A stretch of 64,000 bases of DNA from assembly GCF_028807635.1 (NCBI RefSeq), contig NZ_JARBAX010000002.1, positions 1,426,001 through 1,490,000 on the forward strand, given 5' to 3'. The position numbers and the translations under genes are program-made. Origin of the DNA: Streptomyces spiramyceticus. GTDB taxonomy: Bacteria > Actinomycetota > Actinomycetes > Streptomycetales > Streptomycetaceae. Below, piece after piece: positions 10,106-20,309 of this stretch (the first letter of the stretch is position 1; every line of letters begins with the position of its first letter). The notes beneath the pieces are model-generated. The model was given only the letters and a program-made list of their open reading frames with translations, did no database searches and had not been told where the DNA came from.

Positions 10106-11485
10106 TCACCGGCCCTGTGCCCGGTCACGCTGCCAGGTGTCGAGTTCCTGTACACGAGTGAGCGCGGCCGGCCGCTGATCCTCGGGAAGTACGGAGGCGA
10201 GCGTCTGCCAGACCGCCAGATCGTCCTCTCCCCAGGGGCTGTACGCCCAGTCACCGAGCAGCCCCGGATCCGCGCGGGCGATCACTGCGGCCCGCAGCTG
10301 GTCCGCCAGACGCCTGCGCAGACGTACGACCTCGGGGGCCTGCGAGACGGGCAGCAGTGGGCCCACGTACCCGCTCATGGCCGCCGTCGTGGCGCCGGAC
10401 GCGAGGCGTCGTGCGACGGTGTCGAAGTCCGTGTCGACAGGAGTGGCGAGCCGGTACGGCCGGGAGAGGAGCAGCGCCGGGCCGAGCAGGCGGCGCAGCC
10501 GGGACAGCTCTGCGCGCAGGGTGACGGGGGTGACCGACTCGTCTTCGTACAGGGCGATGAGCAGCTCGTCGCCGGTGAGGCCTTCGGGGTGACGGGCGAG
10601 CAGCACCAGGATCTCGCTGTGGCGGCGGCTGAGACGCAATTTGCGGCCGTCGACCACGAGCAGGGCCTCGTCCCTGCCCAGCGCGCAGAGCTGCACGGGG
10701 GAGGAGCGCGGGGGCGGCGAGAGGAGTGCGAGCTGTGACTCGGCCGCACGGGCGACTGCCTGGACGAACGCCAGGCTGTGCGGATGCGCGAGCCCGTCCC
10801 CACCGGTGATGTCGACGGCTCCGAGGAGACGTCCGGTGCGCGGATCGTGGACGGGGGCCGCGGCACAGGTCCAGGGCTGTACGGGCCTGCTGAAGTGTTC
10901 GGCGGCGAAGACCTGCACGGGCCGGTCGAGGGCAACGGCCGTACCGGGTGCGTTCGTTCCCATCGCGGACTCGGACCAGCGGGCACCGGGAACGAAGTTC
11001 AGCCGCCCGGCACGGCGCCGGGTTCCGGGGTGCCCCTCGACCCACAAGAGGCGGCACTGCGCGTCGCACACCGCGAGCAGATGCTCGCCGTCGCTCGCGA
11101 AGGTGCCCATCAGCTCCCGGAACAGCGGCATCACCCTGGCCAGCGGATGTTCGTGCCTGTACGAGCCGAGGTCCGCGTCGGTCAGCTCGATACGGGCGGT
11201 GGACTCGGGGCTGACACGTGCCCGCGCGGACCGCCGCCACGACTCCCCGACCACGGACCGTACGGGCCGCTCAAGCCGCCCCGCGCTGGTGAACACCTCA
11301 TGCGCCCTGCGCAGTTCACCAAGCCGCTCAACCGGGTCCGCCCCGGCCTCCAGAGCCACCCATGCATCGGTCACTTCGGCCTCCCGAACCATCGTGTCGG
11401 AGGCCCGGTGCGGCGGCAAGGACGCCTGCTGTGCGGGTGGCGTCTTCCTTCCCGCCCGCGCCCCGGGATCTCTGTCCCGGGGCAC
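10106..11485 (-). CDS. GAF-domain transcriptional regulator with C-terminal winged helix
   Basis: From GTG 11485 the protein has 459 residues. The central part (about 110-260) is a GAF/acetoin-regulator-like sensor: LLAVCDAQCRLLWVEGHPG, NFVPGARWSESAMGTNAPGT, and VHDPRTGRLLGAVDITGG. The end of the protein (about 280-350) reads as an OmpR-like winged helix (LSRRHSEILVLLARHPEGL, then VTLRAELSRLRRLLG), not the AAA+/Fis pair of sigma-54 activators. AGGAG precedes the GTG; ATG 11392 is an alternative start with a poorer ribosome site. This architecture often sits beside acetaldehyde-type dehydrogenases in actinomycetes, so it probably controls the neighbouring aldehyde/choline genes. Confidence 0.82.
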   Translation of the reverse strand: MPRDRDPGARAGRKTPPAQQASLPPHRASDTMVREAEVTDAWVALEAGADPVERLGELRRAHEVFTSAGRLERPVRSVVGESWRRSARARVSPESTARIELTDADLGSYRHEHPLARVMPLFRELMGTFASDGEHLLAVCDAQCRLLWVEGHPGTRRRAGRLNFVPGARWSESAMGTNAPGTAVALDRPVQVFAAEHFSRPVQPWTCAAAPVHDPRTGRLLGAVDITGGDGLAHPHSLAFVQAVARAAESQLALLSPPPRSSPVQLCALGRDEALLVVDGRKLRLSRRHSEILVLLARHPEGLTGDELLIALYEDESVTPVTLRAELSRLRRLLGPALLLSRPYRLATPVDTDFDTVARRLASGATTAAMSGYVGPLLPVSQAPEVVRLRRRLADQLRAAVIARADPGLLGDWAYSPWGEDDLAVWQTLASVLPEDQRPAALTRVQELDTWQRDRAQGR

Positions 11486-11497
11486 ACCGTGCTCCTG

Positions 11498-11557
11498 CGG
11501 TCAGCACCGGTGAGTATCGGCCGTCAGTAGCGGTAGCGATCGGCCGTCAGTACCGGT
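11498..11557. repeat. Short direct repeats upstream of the GAF regulator
   Basis: ATCGGCCGTCAGTAGCGGT (11516-11534) recurs as ATCGGCCGTCAGTACCGGT (11539-11557), 18 of 19 identical with a 23-bp period. A weaker third copy, CGGTCAGCACCGGT, starts at 11498. They lie 13-72 bases before the regulator start, where an autoregulatory operator would be. They also fall in the short gap downstream of the ABC exporter gene. Confidence 0.55.
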
Positions 11558-11584
11558 GGGGACCGGCCCACCCGGTGGGCAGGG

Positions 11585-13573
<1,989 letters not shown>

Positions 13574-13834
13574 GCCGACCACCTCGCGTCAACAGGGCGC
13601 ACGGCAACTGCGGTCGCCACAGGTGGGTTCTCGAACGCAGGGTGAAGCACGATGCGAGCGGGCGCGGAATTCAAGGTTCCTCCTGTGGTGACGTTGAGGG
13701 ATCCAGCGCCCGGAGAACTCACCTGATCAAGAAGCCGTCACGGGGGAAGGCGGGCGAACCGTCGCGCGAAAGTCCGAATGAACGTCGACAGGAAAGGGCG
13801 CGCTTCCGAAAGCTGCCGTGATGCGGCGTTCGAT

Positions 13835-15244
13835 TCACCCGGGAGGGGGCTCGTCACCCCTGCGGGGGATTGCTGTGGAGCCGACCGTCTCCTGTCCGTC
13901 GCTCCGCAGGGCGACGGCGAGCGCCACCGCCGGATCCTGGTCGGCGGGACCGACCGGAGTCCACCGGCCGCGCTCCTTGCGGTACGGCCACCAGCACCCG
14001 TCGCGTCCGTACCGCAGCTGAGCGTCCGAGAGCCGAGCGTGCGAGCCGGTCACCGTCCACCGGTTGCGCTGGGCACGGAACTGCGGGCGTTCCTCCTCGT
14101 CCCACGCTTCCGTCAGCCGCGAACGGGCACGGGCCAGTGCCTCCCGGTCCGGGGACCAGTCCTCCTCCAGTACGGCGAGCGCGGCACGCCCTCCGTACCC
14201 CCACGCCCGTACAGCGAGGGCGAGTTCGGCCCGCTCCCGGCCGGAGCCCGACGCGAGGCGGGCGGCGATGACTGGACCTGGCGCCCCGGCTGCCAGCCGT
14301 ACAGCGTCCTGATCAGCTGTCAGCTCCTCGTCGACGGGGTGCTGCTCATGCCCGGCCGACAGCGCCTCGGCCAGCAGGCGATGCGCCCGGGCGGCGGCGT
14401 CCGCCGCCAGGAACTCCAGCGCCGCGACGTCGATCCCAGGCGCCGGCCCCGTCTCCGTATCGAGAACCGGTGGCCGCCCCGGCTCCTCGGGGAAGGGCGG
14501 GGGCGCGGGCAAAGGCAGTATGTCCCGTGCCGCAAACACCTCGTCGGCACGTACGCCCTCCGGGGCGCGCTCTTCCTCGTGCGCCCCCGCGCTTTCGTGG
14601 GGAGTCGCTGCCCTGACGGCACTGCGTACCTGCAGCTCGTCCAGCAGTGCCCGCTCGCTCCGCCCCCGCATCAGCAGCAGCACGAACGGGTCCTGGTCCA
14701 GCAGCCTCGCCACCTGGTAGCAGAGCGCCGCGGTGTGCGGGCAGTGATCCCATGCCTCGCACGAGCACTCCGGCTCCAGATCGCCGATGCCTGGCAGCAG
14801 TTCGACCCCGGCCGCCGCCGCGTCCTCCACCAGGTGCGGCGGCATTTCGCGGTCCAGAAGGGCCGCGATGTGCCCGGCCCGTTCGACCGCCATGTCCAGA
14901 AAGCGGTCCCAGTCCTCGTCGCTCAGCCGCTGCAACAGCACATCACTGCGGTACGCCGAGCCGTCCTGCTCCCGGACGACGGCCGTGATCCGGCCGGGCC
15001 GTACGGACACGGCGCCGACCGCGCCCTCACGCGCGTACTTGCGCCCCTTCTTGAGCTGTTCACCGTCGAGCGCCGTGTCCTCCAGTGCCTTCAGCCAGGC
15101 ACGGCCCCACCAGGACTGCGCGAAGCCGCGACCCCGCGCGGGAGGGAGGGCGCCAAAGGTGCGCTCCGTGTCCCATTCCATGGCCCTGTCCCTCTCGTTT
15201 TCCGTGGCCCTCTCCGTCTCGTTCCACCCGCCTGTGCCGCTCAT
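13835..15244 (-). CDS. SWIM zinc-finger protein, partner of the SNF2 helicase
   Basis: The 469-residue protein has a SWIM zinc-finger: CSCEAWDHCPHTAAL matches CxC-x(n)-CxH. The conserved N-terminal block FAQSWWGRAWLKALED and KGRKYAREGAVGAV is typical of the bacterial 'SWF/SNF helicase-associated' family. ATG 15244 overlaps the stop codon of the upstream helicase as ATGA, so the two are translationally coupled and probably act together on DNA or nucleoprotein. The C-terminal part (about 300-469) is Ala/Arg-rich with Trp-containing motifs (RGRWTPVGPADQDPA) and is specific to actinomycetes. The biological role is unknown. Confidence 0.88.
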   Translation of the reverse strand: MSGTGGWNETERATENERDRAMEWDTERTFGALPPARGRGFAQSWWGRAWLKALEDTALDGEQLKKGRKYAREGAVGAVSVRPGRITAVVREQDGSAYRSDVLLQRLSDEDWDRFLDMAVERAGHIAALLDREMPPHLVEDAAAAGVELLPGIGDLEPECSCEAWDHCPHTAALCYQVARLLDQDPFVLLLMRGRSERALLDELQVRSAVRAATPHESAGAHEEERAPEGVRADEVFAARDILPLPAPPPFPEEPGRPPVLDTETGPAPGIDVAALEFLAADAAARAHRLLAEALSAGHEQHPVDEELTADQDAVRLAAGAPGPVIAARLASGSGRERAELALAVRAWGYGGRAALAVLEEDWSPDREALARARSRLTEAWDEEERPQFRAQRNRWTVTGSHARLSDAQLRYGRDGCWWPYRKERGRWTPVGPADQDPAVALAVALRSDGQETVGSTAIPRRGDEPPPG

Positions 15245-18219
15245 CGCGTGCCCCCTCGCAGCTCCACCAGATCCGCCAGTTCGGCGTCGGTCAGTTCGGT
15301 CAGCGCGGCCTCGCCGGAGCCGAGGACGGCGTCCGCCAGCTCCTGCTTGCGCGCGAGCATTCCGGCGATCCGGTCCTCGATCGTGCCCTCGGCGATCAGC
15401 CGGTGCACCTGCACCGGCTGGGTCTGCCCGATCCGGTACGCCCGGTCGGTGGCCTGTGCCTCGACGGCAGGGTTCCACCAGCGGTCGTAGTGCACGACAT
15501 GGGCGGCGCGGGTGAGATTGAGACCGGTGCCCGCCGCCTTCAACGACAGGAGGAAGACCGGGACTTCACCGTCCTGGAACCGCTGCACCATCGCCTCGCG
15601 TTCCTGGACGGGCGTACCGCCGTGCAAGAACTGGGTGTGCACCCCGCGCGCGGCGAGATGCTGCTCAAGCAGCCGCGCCATCTGCACGTACTGCGTAAAG
15701 ACCAGCACGCTCGCGTCCTCGGCCAGGATCGTGTCGAGGAGCTCGTCGAGCAGCTCCAGCTTCCCCGACCGTCCCGCGATCCTGGGCCGTTCTTCCGCCG
15801 GACTGTTCCGTTTCGGACTGTGCTCTTTGGGACTCTCCTCTTTCAAATACTGTGCGGGGTGGTTGCAGATCTGCTTCAGCGCGGTCAGGAGCTTCACCAC
15901 GAGCCCGCGCCGGGTGAACCCGTCGGCCCCTGAAATGGCGGCCAGCGTCTCACGCACTACCGCCTCGTACAGTCCGGCCTGTTCCGTCGTGAGAGACACG
16001 GCACGGTCGGTCTCCGTCTTCGGCGGCAGCTCGGGCGCGATGCCGGGATCGGACTTGCGGCGCCGCAGCAGGAAGGGGCGTACGAGCTTGGAGAGCCGCT
16101 CTGCCGCTGCCGGATCGTTTCCGCCCTCGACCGACTGCGCGTAGGTCCTGCGGAATGTGCCGAGCCTGCCGAGCAGGCCGGGCGTCGTCCAGTCGAGGAT
16201 CGCCCACAGCTCGGAGAGGTTGTTCTCGACGGGTGTTCCGGTGAGCGCCACGCGTGCGCGTGCGTTGATGGTCCGCAGCTGCTTGGCGGTCGCCGAATAC
16301 GGGTTTTTGACGTGCTGTGCCTCGTCGATGACGACCATCCCCCAGGCACCGGGCACGGTCAGCTGCCCGGCGTCGAGCCGCATCGTGCCGTACGTCGTGA
16401 GGACGAATTCGCCGTCGGCCAGGCCCTCCAGACTGCGCGAAGGGCCGTGGAAGCGGCGTACGGGCGTTCCGGGCGCGAAGCGTTCGATCTCGCGCTGCCA
16501 GTTGCCCATGAGTGACGTGGGGCAGACCACGAGGGTGGGTCCTGCGGCCCGCTCGTCCGTCTGCCGGTGCAGATGCAGGGCGATGAGCGTGATGGTCTTG
16601 CCGAGCCCCATGTCGTCGGCGAGGCAGGCGCCGAGGCCGAGGGACGTCATGTGATGCAGCCAGTTGAGCCCGCGCAACTGGTAGTCGCGCAGCGTCGCCG
16701 CGAGGGCGGCCGGCTGCGGAATCGTCTGGTGCCCGGTGCCCTCGGGATCGGCGATACGGTCCCGCAACTGTGCGAGCCATCCCGACGCCTGTACGTCGAC
16801 GCGCTGTCCGTCCACCTCTGTACGGCCGGTCAGCGCGGCACTGAGCGCTTCGATCGGGGTGACCTTCCGGTCCTGGTGCTCCCGCGCGCGACGGGCCTCC
16901 TCGGGGTCGATGAGGACCCACTGGTCGCGCAGTCGCACCACCGGCCTGTTGGCCTCGGCGAGCCGGTCGAGTTCGGCTCGCGAGAGCTGTTGGCCGCCCA
17001 GCGCGAACGACCAGTTGAAGGCCAGCAGGGCGTCGGCCGACAGGAACGACGGCACGTCGGACGCTGTCTTCCCGGGACCCTTGCGATCGCTGCTCTCAGC
17101 TGCATCGTCGGGCGGGCCGACGACCGCGCGCGCCGTCAGCTTTCGCGCGAGCTCCTTGGGCCAGTGCACCTGCACGCCGGTGGCGGCCAGAGCCCGGGCG
17201 GCCTCGCCGAGCAGTTCGGTGACGTCCTCGTCCGCGAGCTCGATCGCGTCGGGTACGGCGGCCGACAGCAGCGGGGCCAGCGGTGGCCAGGCGCGTGCGG
17301 CCCGGCGCAGGGCGAGCAGCGCGTCCATGCGGGCGCGCGGACCGAAAGCCGTACCCGTGTGACCGGGGTGACTGGCATGACCGGCGTGACCGGCACCGGC
17401 CCACACCTCCGCGGCGTCCGCCACCAGCGACGGGTCGCTGACGCTGTGCATCTGGAGGACGGCACGGAACGTCCCGGCCCCGGACGCCGCAAGGCCCGGC
17501 AGTTCGACCCGCAGTGAGATCCGTACGCCCGCGTCCTGCCCGGCGGCGACATCCGCGGCCCAGGCCCGCTGTTCGGGCAGCCGCTGCGGCTCGGGCGCGG
17601 CGAAGGCGGGGCTCAGGGTGGCCCAGGGTGCGGCGGGCGTACGCGGCAGACCGTCGGCGACCGCGTCGAGGAAGGCGCGGAGCAGGCGCTCGGGTGCGGG
17701 CAGCAGCAGGGGCTCGGCGTCGATGTCGAGCGGTACGGCATGTGCGGTGGGCGGCATCGCGGCCGCCAGTTCGCGTACCCGTTCCAGGTCGTCGGTGGTG
17801 AGTGGTCCGGCCCGCCAGGCATCGTGATCGGTCGCGGTCAGGCCGGGCAGCAGCCGCCCGCGGGCGGCGAGTTGGAGCGCGACGAGGGCCGCCGCGCCCC
17901 AGAAAGCGGCGGCGGGGTCGGCGTGTGCGGACGCGCGGGCTCGGGTCAGGACCGGCAGGGCGTCCCGTACGGGCAGTACGACGGCTCGTACGGTCCGCGG
18001 TGTCGCATCGGCCGCGACCACGGTCAGTTCTTCGACGGATCCAAGGGCAGACAGGGGCTCGGACCGGGGCGCGGACGGGGGGACGGGCGGGGGCTCGCTG
18101 CCGTCGGACCGCCAGAAGGCGACCTTGCCGGTACGGGGTGGGTCCGCGGGCAGAAAGACCGCGGAGCGGCGGGTGAGTTCGGAGATCTCGGAGGGCGTTG
18201 CCGCCGGAGGCCGGTGCAC
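15241..18219 (-). CDS. SNF2-family DEAD/DEAH-box helicase
   Basis: About 992 residues. The N-terminal half (1-490) is the SNF2-associated bacterial region. The motor follows: motif I DDMGLGKTITLIALHL (about 535-550), motif II VVIDEAQHVKN (about 630), motif III LTGTPVENNLSELW, then the C-terminal lobe with VLVFTQYVQMARLLEQHL, LLSLKAAGTGLNLTRA and DRAYRIGQTQPVQVHRL. It is a double-stranded DNA translocase of the bacterial Swi2/Snf2 type. GTG 18219 is the most plausible start; upstream sequence in this frame has no good start before the divergent desaturase promoter. It is coupled to the downstream SWIM protein by ATGA. Confidence 0.92.
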   Translation of the reverse strand: MHRPPAATPSEISELTRRSAVFLPADPPRTGKVAFWRSDGSEPPPVPPSAPRSEPLSALGSVEELTVVAADATPRTVRAVVLPVRDALPVLTRARASAHADPAAAFWGAAALVALQLAARGRLLPGLTATDHDAWRAGPLTTDDLERVRELAAAMPPTAHAVPLDIDAEPLLLPAPERLLRAFLDAVADGLPRTPAAPWATLSPAFAAPEPQRLPEQRAWAADVAAGQDAGVRISLRVELPGLAASGAGTFRAVLQMHSVSDPSLVADAAEVWAGAGHAGHASHPGHTGTAFGPRARMDALLALRRAARAWPPLAPLLSAAVPDAIELADEDVTELLGEAARALAATGVQVHWPKELARKLTARAVVGPPDDAAESSDRKGPGKTASDVPSFLSADALLAFNWSFALGGQQLSRAELDRLAEANRPVVRLRDQWVLIDPEEARRAREHQDRKVTPIEALSAALTGRTEVDGQRVDVQASGWLAQLRDRIADPEGTGHQTIPQPAALAATLRDYQLRGLNWLHHMTSLGLGACLADDMGLGKTITLIALHLHRQTDERAAGPTLVVCPTSLMGNWQREIERFAPGTPVRRFHGPSRSLEGLADGEFVLTTYGTMRLDAGQLTVPGAWGMVVIDEAQHVKNPYSATAKQLRTINARARVALTGTPVENNLSELWAILDWTTPGLLGRLGTFRRTYAQSVEGGNDPAAAERLSKLVRPFLLRRRKSDPGIAPELPPKTETDRAVSLTTEQAGLYEAVVRETLAAISGADGFTRRGLVVKLLTALKQICNHPAQYLKEESPKEHSPKRNSPAEERPRIAGRSGKLELLDELLDTILAEDASVLVFTQYVQMARLLEQHLAARGVHTQFLHGGTPVQEREAMVQRFQDGEVPVFLLSLKAAGTGLNLTRAAHVVHYDRWWNPAVEAQATDRAYRIGQTQPVQVHRLIAEGTIEDRIAGMLARKQELADAVLGSGEAALTELTDAELADLVELRGGTR

Positions 18220-18423
18220 AGCGATGACGCATTCCTCAAGTTTGACTAGTCGGGCCGGGCCGCCGAGGGTACAGCATCCGGCGCGCGCGAGGTGTGGCCA
18301 GCCCCACCCTGGCGGCTGGGGGCTTACCCCACTGAAAGCCGGGTGCCAGCGCCATGGTCTTCGAGGGTCCTCGTTGCGTACTTTCATGAGGTCAGAGCAA
18401 GGTCCTACAGACCGGAGACCCTT

Positions 18424-19476
18424 ATGCCCCAGGCCGCCACTGTCGCGGAACCCACGACAGGCACCTCGGGGAGCGATTTCGCCCCGCTCCTGCGCACCGT
18501 GAGGGAGCAGGGACTCCTGGAGCGGCGCATCGGCTGGTACGCGCTGGGGATCGCGGCCAATCTGCTCGCCCTGGCCGCCGTCGTCACCGGCATCGTGCTC
18601 ATCGGCGACTCCTGGTGGACGCTGCTGCTCGCACTGCCCCTCGCGGTGCTGTGGGCCCGTACCGCCTTCGTAGGACACGACGCGGGACACGCGCAGATAA
18701 CCGGCAACCGTCGGCTGGGCATGGCCGTCGGGCTCATCCACGGCAATCTGCTGCTCGGCATGAGCCAGGCGTGGTGGAACGACAAGCACGTACGCCACCA
18801 CGCCAACCCCAACCACGTCGACAAGGACCCCGACGTCGGAGTCGGCGCGCTCGTCTGGACCCAGAAGCAGGCCGAACAGCGTGAGGGTTTCGCCCGCTGG
18901 CTCACCCGCAACCAGGCACGCCTGTTCTTCCCGATGCTGCTGCTCGAAGGCATCGCTCTGAAGGTTTCCGGCTTCCAGGACCTGCGCCGCCAGTCGCTGC
19001 GCGAGCGCACGGTGGAGGGCTTTCTGCTGGTCGCCCACCTCGTGACATATGCCACACTCCTGCTCACCACCATGTCCGTCGGAAAGGCCATCGTCTTCGC
19101 GCTGGTGCACCACGCGCTGTTCGGTCTCCACCTCGGCATGGCCTTCGCGCCCAACCACAAGGGGATGGAAATGCCCGACTCCGACGGCGAGCGATGGGGC
19201 CACCTGCAGCGGCAGGTCCTCACGTCACGCAATGTGCGCGGCGGGATACTCACCGACTGGTTCCTCGGCGGCCTCAATTACCAGATAGAGCACCATCTCT
19301 TCCCGAGCATGCCGCGCCCGCATCTGCGGCTCGTCCAGCCGCTCGTGCGTGCGCACTGCCACTCACTGGGTATGCCGTATGCGGAGACCGGCCTGGTCGA
19401 CTCGTACCGGCAGGCGCTGACACACATGCACGAGGTGGGTGAGCCGCTCAGGCCCGCCCCGAGCGCCGCCGTATAA
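18424..19476 (+). CDS. Membrane fatty acid desaturase
   Basis: The 350-residue protein has the three His boxes of membrane di-iron desaturases: HDAGH (about 85-89), HVRHH in DKHVRHHANPNHVDKDP (about 122-126), and QIEHHLFPSMPR (about 287-298). Two pairs of transmembrane segments flank them (IGWYALGIAANLLALAAVV; GKAIVFALVHHALFGLHLG). The QxxHH third box resembles front-end or linoleoyl-type enzymes, but no cytochrome b5 domain is present. It inserts a double bond into acyl chains using O2 and an external electron donor. ATG 18424 is about 205 bases from the divergent SNF2 start, so the gap holds promoters for both. Confidence 0.92.
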   Translation: MPQAATVAEPTTGTSGSDFAPLLRTVREQGLLERRIGWYALGIAANLLALAAVVTGIVLIGDSWWTLLLALPLAVLWARTAFVGHDAGHAQITGNRRLGMAVGLIHGNLLLGMSQAWWNDKHVRHHANPNHVDKDPDVGVGALVWTQKQAEQREGFARWLTRNQARLFFPMLLLEGIALKVSGFQDLRRQSLRERTVEGFLLVAHLVTYATLLLTTMSVGKAIVFALVHHALFGLHLGMAFAPNHKGMEMPDSDGERWGHLQRQVLTSRNVRGGILTDWFLGGLNYQIEHHLFPSMPRPHLRLVQPLVRAHCHSLGMPYAETGLVDSYRQALTHMHEVGEPLRPAPSAAV

Positions 19477-19572
19477 GCGCTGCCGTACAGCGGGCGCACA
19501 ATGGAACTGCGGCGCTGGCGTGCACGTTGTCGGAGCAGGGAGCGGCAGTCGCCGCGAAGGAGGCGTCAGAAG

Positions 19573-19761
19573 ATGTCGAACAACGCGAAGGTCGTCGCCG
19601 CCGGTGGTGTGGTGGTGGGGATCGTCCTGATCTGGTTGATCGGGTTCTGGCCGGCGCTGCTGGTCATGGTGGGAGTGCCTGTGGCGGCGTACCTGATGCT
19701 GGACAGTTCGCAGCGCCGCAGGCTGCGCAGCAGGATCTCGCGTAAGGAGATAGGGCGCTGA
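19573..19761 (+). CDS. Small two-helix membrane protein
   Basis: The 62-residue protein has GAAGGAGGCGTC just before the ATG. One long hydrophobic stretch covers about residues 7-44 (VVVGIVLIWLIGFWPALLVM, then VAAYLML). The tail is basic (SSQRRRLRSRISRKEIGR). I do not recognise a named family. The stop TGA overlaps the CTG start of the MOSC gene, so the pair is probably co-translated. Confidence 0.7.
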   Translation: MSNNAKVVAAGGVVVGIVLIWLIGFWPALLVMVGVPVAAYLMLDSSQRRRLRSRISRKEIGR

Positions 19762-20300
19762 GCGGCACCGTCACGGCGGTCAGCAGTAACGGCGAGTACA
19801 GCTTCACCAAGCCGAACCGGGACAGCATCACCTTGCTGCCCGGTCTCGGCGTGGAGGGGGACGTGCATGCGGGGGTGACGGTCAAGCACCGGTCACGGGT
19901 TGCCCAGGACCCCACCCAGCCGAACCTGCGACAGGTCCACCTCATCCATGAAGAGCTCTTCGACGAGGTGCTGGAGGAGGGCTTCAAGGTCGCGCCCGGC
20001 GAGCTCGGTGAGAACGTCACCACGCGCGGGATCGACCTGCCGGCGCTGCCCACCGGCACCCTGCTGCGCATCGGCGACGAAGCGGTCGTCAAGATCACCG
20101 GCCTGCGCAATCCCTGCCTTCAGATCGACGCCTTCCAGGACGGCCTCCTCAAGCAGGTCGTCGGCCGGGACGCCGCAGGCAACATTGTGCGCAAGGCCGG
20201 GATCATGAGCATCGTCACGGCGGGCGGAGTGGTGCGGCCCGGTGACCGGATCAGGGTCGACCTACCGGCCGAGCCGCACCGCCCCCTGGAGCGTGTCTGA
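19758..20300 (+). CDS. MOSC domain protein with a probable CTG start
   Basis: The 180-residue MOSC (Moco sulfurase C-terminal) domain has KHRSRVAQDPTQPNLRQVHL, ELGENVTTRGIDL and the conserved cysteine in GLRNPCLQIDAF. MOSC domains bind molybdenum cofactor or carry sulfane sulfur. The natural N-terminus SGTVTAVSSNGEYSFTK lies upstream of any ATG, GTG or TTG. The only start preceding it is CTG at 19758-19760, 7 bases after AAGGAG and overlapping the previous stop (CTGA). A TTG at 19833 would remove the conserved N-terminal strand. I therefore prefer the CTG start. Confidence 0.8.
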   Translation: MSGTVTAVSSNGEYSFTKPNRDSITLLPGLGVEGDVHAGVTVKHRSRVAQDPTQPNLRQVHLIHEELFDEVLEEGFKVAPGELGENVTTRGIDLPALPTGTLLRIGDEAVVKITGLRNPCLQIDAFQDGLLKQVVGRDAAGNIVRKAGIMSIVTAGGVVRPGDRIRVDLPAEPHRPLERV

Positions 20301-20309
20301 CCTCCCGGC

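Noticed and set aside
18220..19203. N-terminal extension of the SNF2 helicase frame into the desaturase gene
   Set aside because: The frame stays open but is antisense to the desaturase; no helicase homology begins before about 18219.
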